Positions 23,101 through 24,016 of a stretch of DNA of 24,016 bases are shown here, one piece after another. Source of the DNA: JAGOEX01 sp964630905. GTDB taxonomy: Bacteria; UBP6; UBA1177. The stretch is taken from the NCBI GenBank assembly GCA_964630905.1, contig CAZVWR010000050.1:1-24016 (forward strand), in the 5' to 3' direction. The notes under the pieces were generated by a model that made no database searches, was not told the DNA's origin, and saw only the letters and a list, made by a program, of their open reading frames with translations. Both the position numbers and the translations under genes were made by a program. The number at the start of each line of letters is the position of its first letter. Positions within the stretch are counted from its first letter, which is position 1.

Positions 23101-23958
23101 ATGAAAAGAAAGATCATAAGGATCAATGATGAGCTTTGTAACGGTTGCGGAAATTGTGTTCCTGACTGTGCTGAAGGGGCTTTGCAGATAGTTGACGGTA
23201 AAGCCAGACTCATCAGCGACCTTTTCTGTGACGGACTTGGTGCGTGCCTTGGAAGCTGCCCGACTGGGGCAATTGAAGTTGAAGAAAGGGAAGCGGAACC
23301 TTATAACGAAAGAAAGGTGATGGAAGATAACATCGTCCCTGCCGGAGAAAACACGATAAGGGTTCACCTTGAACATCTGAAAAGCCACGGAGCTGATGAA
23401 TTTTTAAATGAAGCGATAGCATATTTGAAGGAGAAAGGAATGAAAAATCCTCTTGAAAACCCGCAAAAAGAAGAAGCGTGCGGTCACGGTCATCATGGCG
23501 GAGGTTGTCCCGGAAGCAGAGCAATGACTCTCAAACCGGCAGACAAACCTGTTGCAAAACCGGTAGAACAGAAAAAAGAGACAGGTCCTCTTCAAAGTCA
23601 GCTCGGTCACTGGCCTGTTCAGATACACCTTCTTTCTCCTCACTCACCATTCCTTAAAAACGCTGATCTTATGATAATTGCAGACTGCGTCGCATTTGCC
23701 TATGCCAACACTCACGAAGAGTTCATTAAAGGAAAAGCCGTTGCCATCGGATGCCCCAAACTTGACGACGCCGGAGCTTATGTTGAAAAAATTGCCGCAA
23801 TAATTAAAAACTGTAATCTCAAAAGCATCACAATTGTCAGAATGGAAGTCCCCTGCTGTGGCGGAATGACCGAAATTGTTAAGCAGGCAATGAAAAAAGC
23901 GGATGAGATTGTCCCTTTCTCAGTTCAAGTAATATCAATATCGGGCGAGAAATTATAA
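23101..23958 (+). CDS. Ferredoxin-domain protein with His/Cys-rich linker
   Basis: The 285-residue cytoplasmic protein opens with two ferredoxin motifs. The first is complete, C13-x2-C16-x2-C19-x3-C23 (CNGCGNCVPDC). The second is C43-x5-C49-x3-C53-P (CDGLGACLGSCP), with Leu in place of one Cys. A linker (about 120-165) holds CGHGHHGGGC and charged sequence. The C-terminal half has LGHWPVQIHLLSPHSPFLKNADL-type sequence, IADCVAFAY (C196), IGCPKLD (C218) and PCCGG (C252-C253), which may bind a further cofactor. Related proteins occur in anaerobes, often annotated simply as 4Fe-4S ferredoxins. GGAGG sets the start at 23101. Redox partner unknown. Confidence 0.88.
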   Translation: MKRKIIRINDELCNGCGNCVPDCAEGALQIVDGKARLISDLFCDGLGACLGSCPTGAIEVEEREAEPYNERKVMEDNIVPAGENTIRVHLEHLKSHGADEFLNEAIAYLKEKGMKNPLENPQKEEACGHGHHGGGCPGSRAMTLKPADKPVAKPVEQKKETGPLQSQLGHWPVQIHLLSPHSPFLKNADLMIIADCVAFAYANTHEEFIKGKAVAIGCPKLDDAGAYVEKIAAIIKNCNLKSITIVRMEVPCCGGMTEIVKQAMKKADEIVPFSVQVISISGEKL

Positions 23959-24016
23959 TAAGGAGTCAACTATAAACAAATAAAAAATGAGAATGATTTT
24001 TAAGCATAGCAAACAT

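Noticed and set aside
23987..24016. Possible start of another gene at the right edge (ATGAGAATG...)
   Set aside because: Only ten codons are visible and the nearest AAGGAG-like site (about 23960-23966) is some 20 bases away, too far to support a start.

Overview
The window looks like chromosomal DNA of an AT-rich, Gram-negative (diderm) bacterium. The signs are four predicted lipoproteins with N-terminal lipobox cysteines, an anchored M23 peptidase, Shine-Dalgarno sites (GGAGG type) and sigma70-like promoters (TTGACA/TATAAT type). RNase J, a CarD-family regulator, Asp/Glu-rich lipoprotein linkers and DUF1566 lipoproteins would suit a deltaproteobacterial, myxobacterial or candidate-phylum lineage, but the phylum cannot be fixed from this sequence alone.

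Left arm (1-9.5 kb): a minus-strand cluster carries an MFS exporter, an isochorismatase-like hydrolase and a GDP-mannose-hydrolase-type Nudix enzyme. Next come a DUF1566 lipoprotein (+), an HD-domain hydrolase (-) and an acidic-linker lipoprotein with a 54-bp tandem repeat (+). An M23 peptidase - RNase J pair (+) follows, converging on a fused SpmA/SpmB-type membrane protein (-).

Accessory island (9.5-15.1 kb): this is the unusual part. It holds a transposase C-terminal remnant, an RHS/YD-repeat scrap, a virulence-type RhuM gene, the 3' end of a lost gene with its own terminator, and four RHS fragments in all on the minus strand. Two fragments keep different C-terminal tails after near-identical RHS cores, and each is followed at once by a lipoprotein gene. 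The layout is that of an RHS polymorphic-toxin locus decayed to C-terminal toxin/immunity cassettes. One tail has HxH...D features of a JAB/DUF4329-like metallo-domain; the other has a His-then-Cys arrangement like permuted papain/NlpC folds. Two 37-nt near-identical sequences, probably insertion-sequence ends, lie at breakpoints and supply the stop codon (CPMSK-stop) to whatever is fused to them.

Right arm (15.1-24 kb): a housekeeping operon (GAF-domain protein, membrane protein, mutL, miaA), then carD with a small unknown gene, a double-CDGSH/Fer4_19 iron-sulfur protein, a membrane histidine kinase (-), and a ferredoxin-like protein with its own strong promoter. The RHS debris stops within about 30 bp of the operon's promoter. 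No tRNA, rRNA or CRISPR array was seen.
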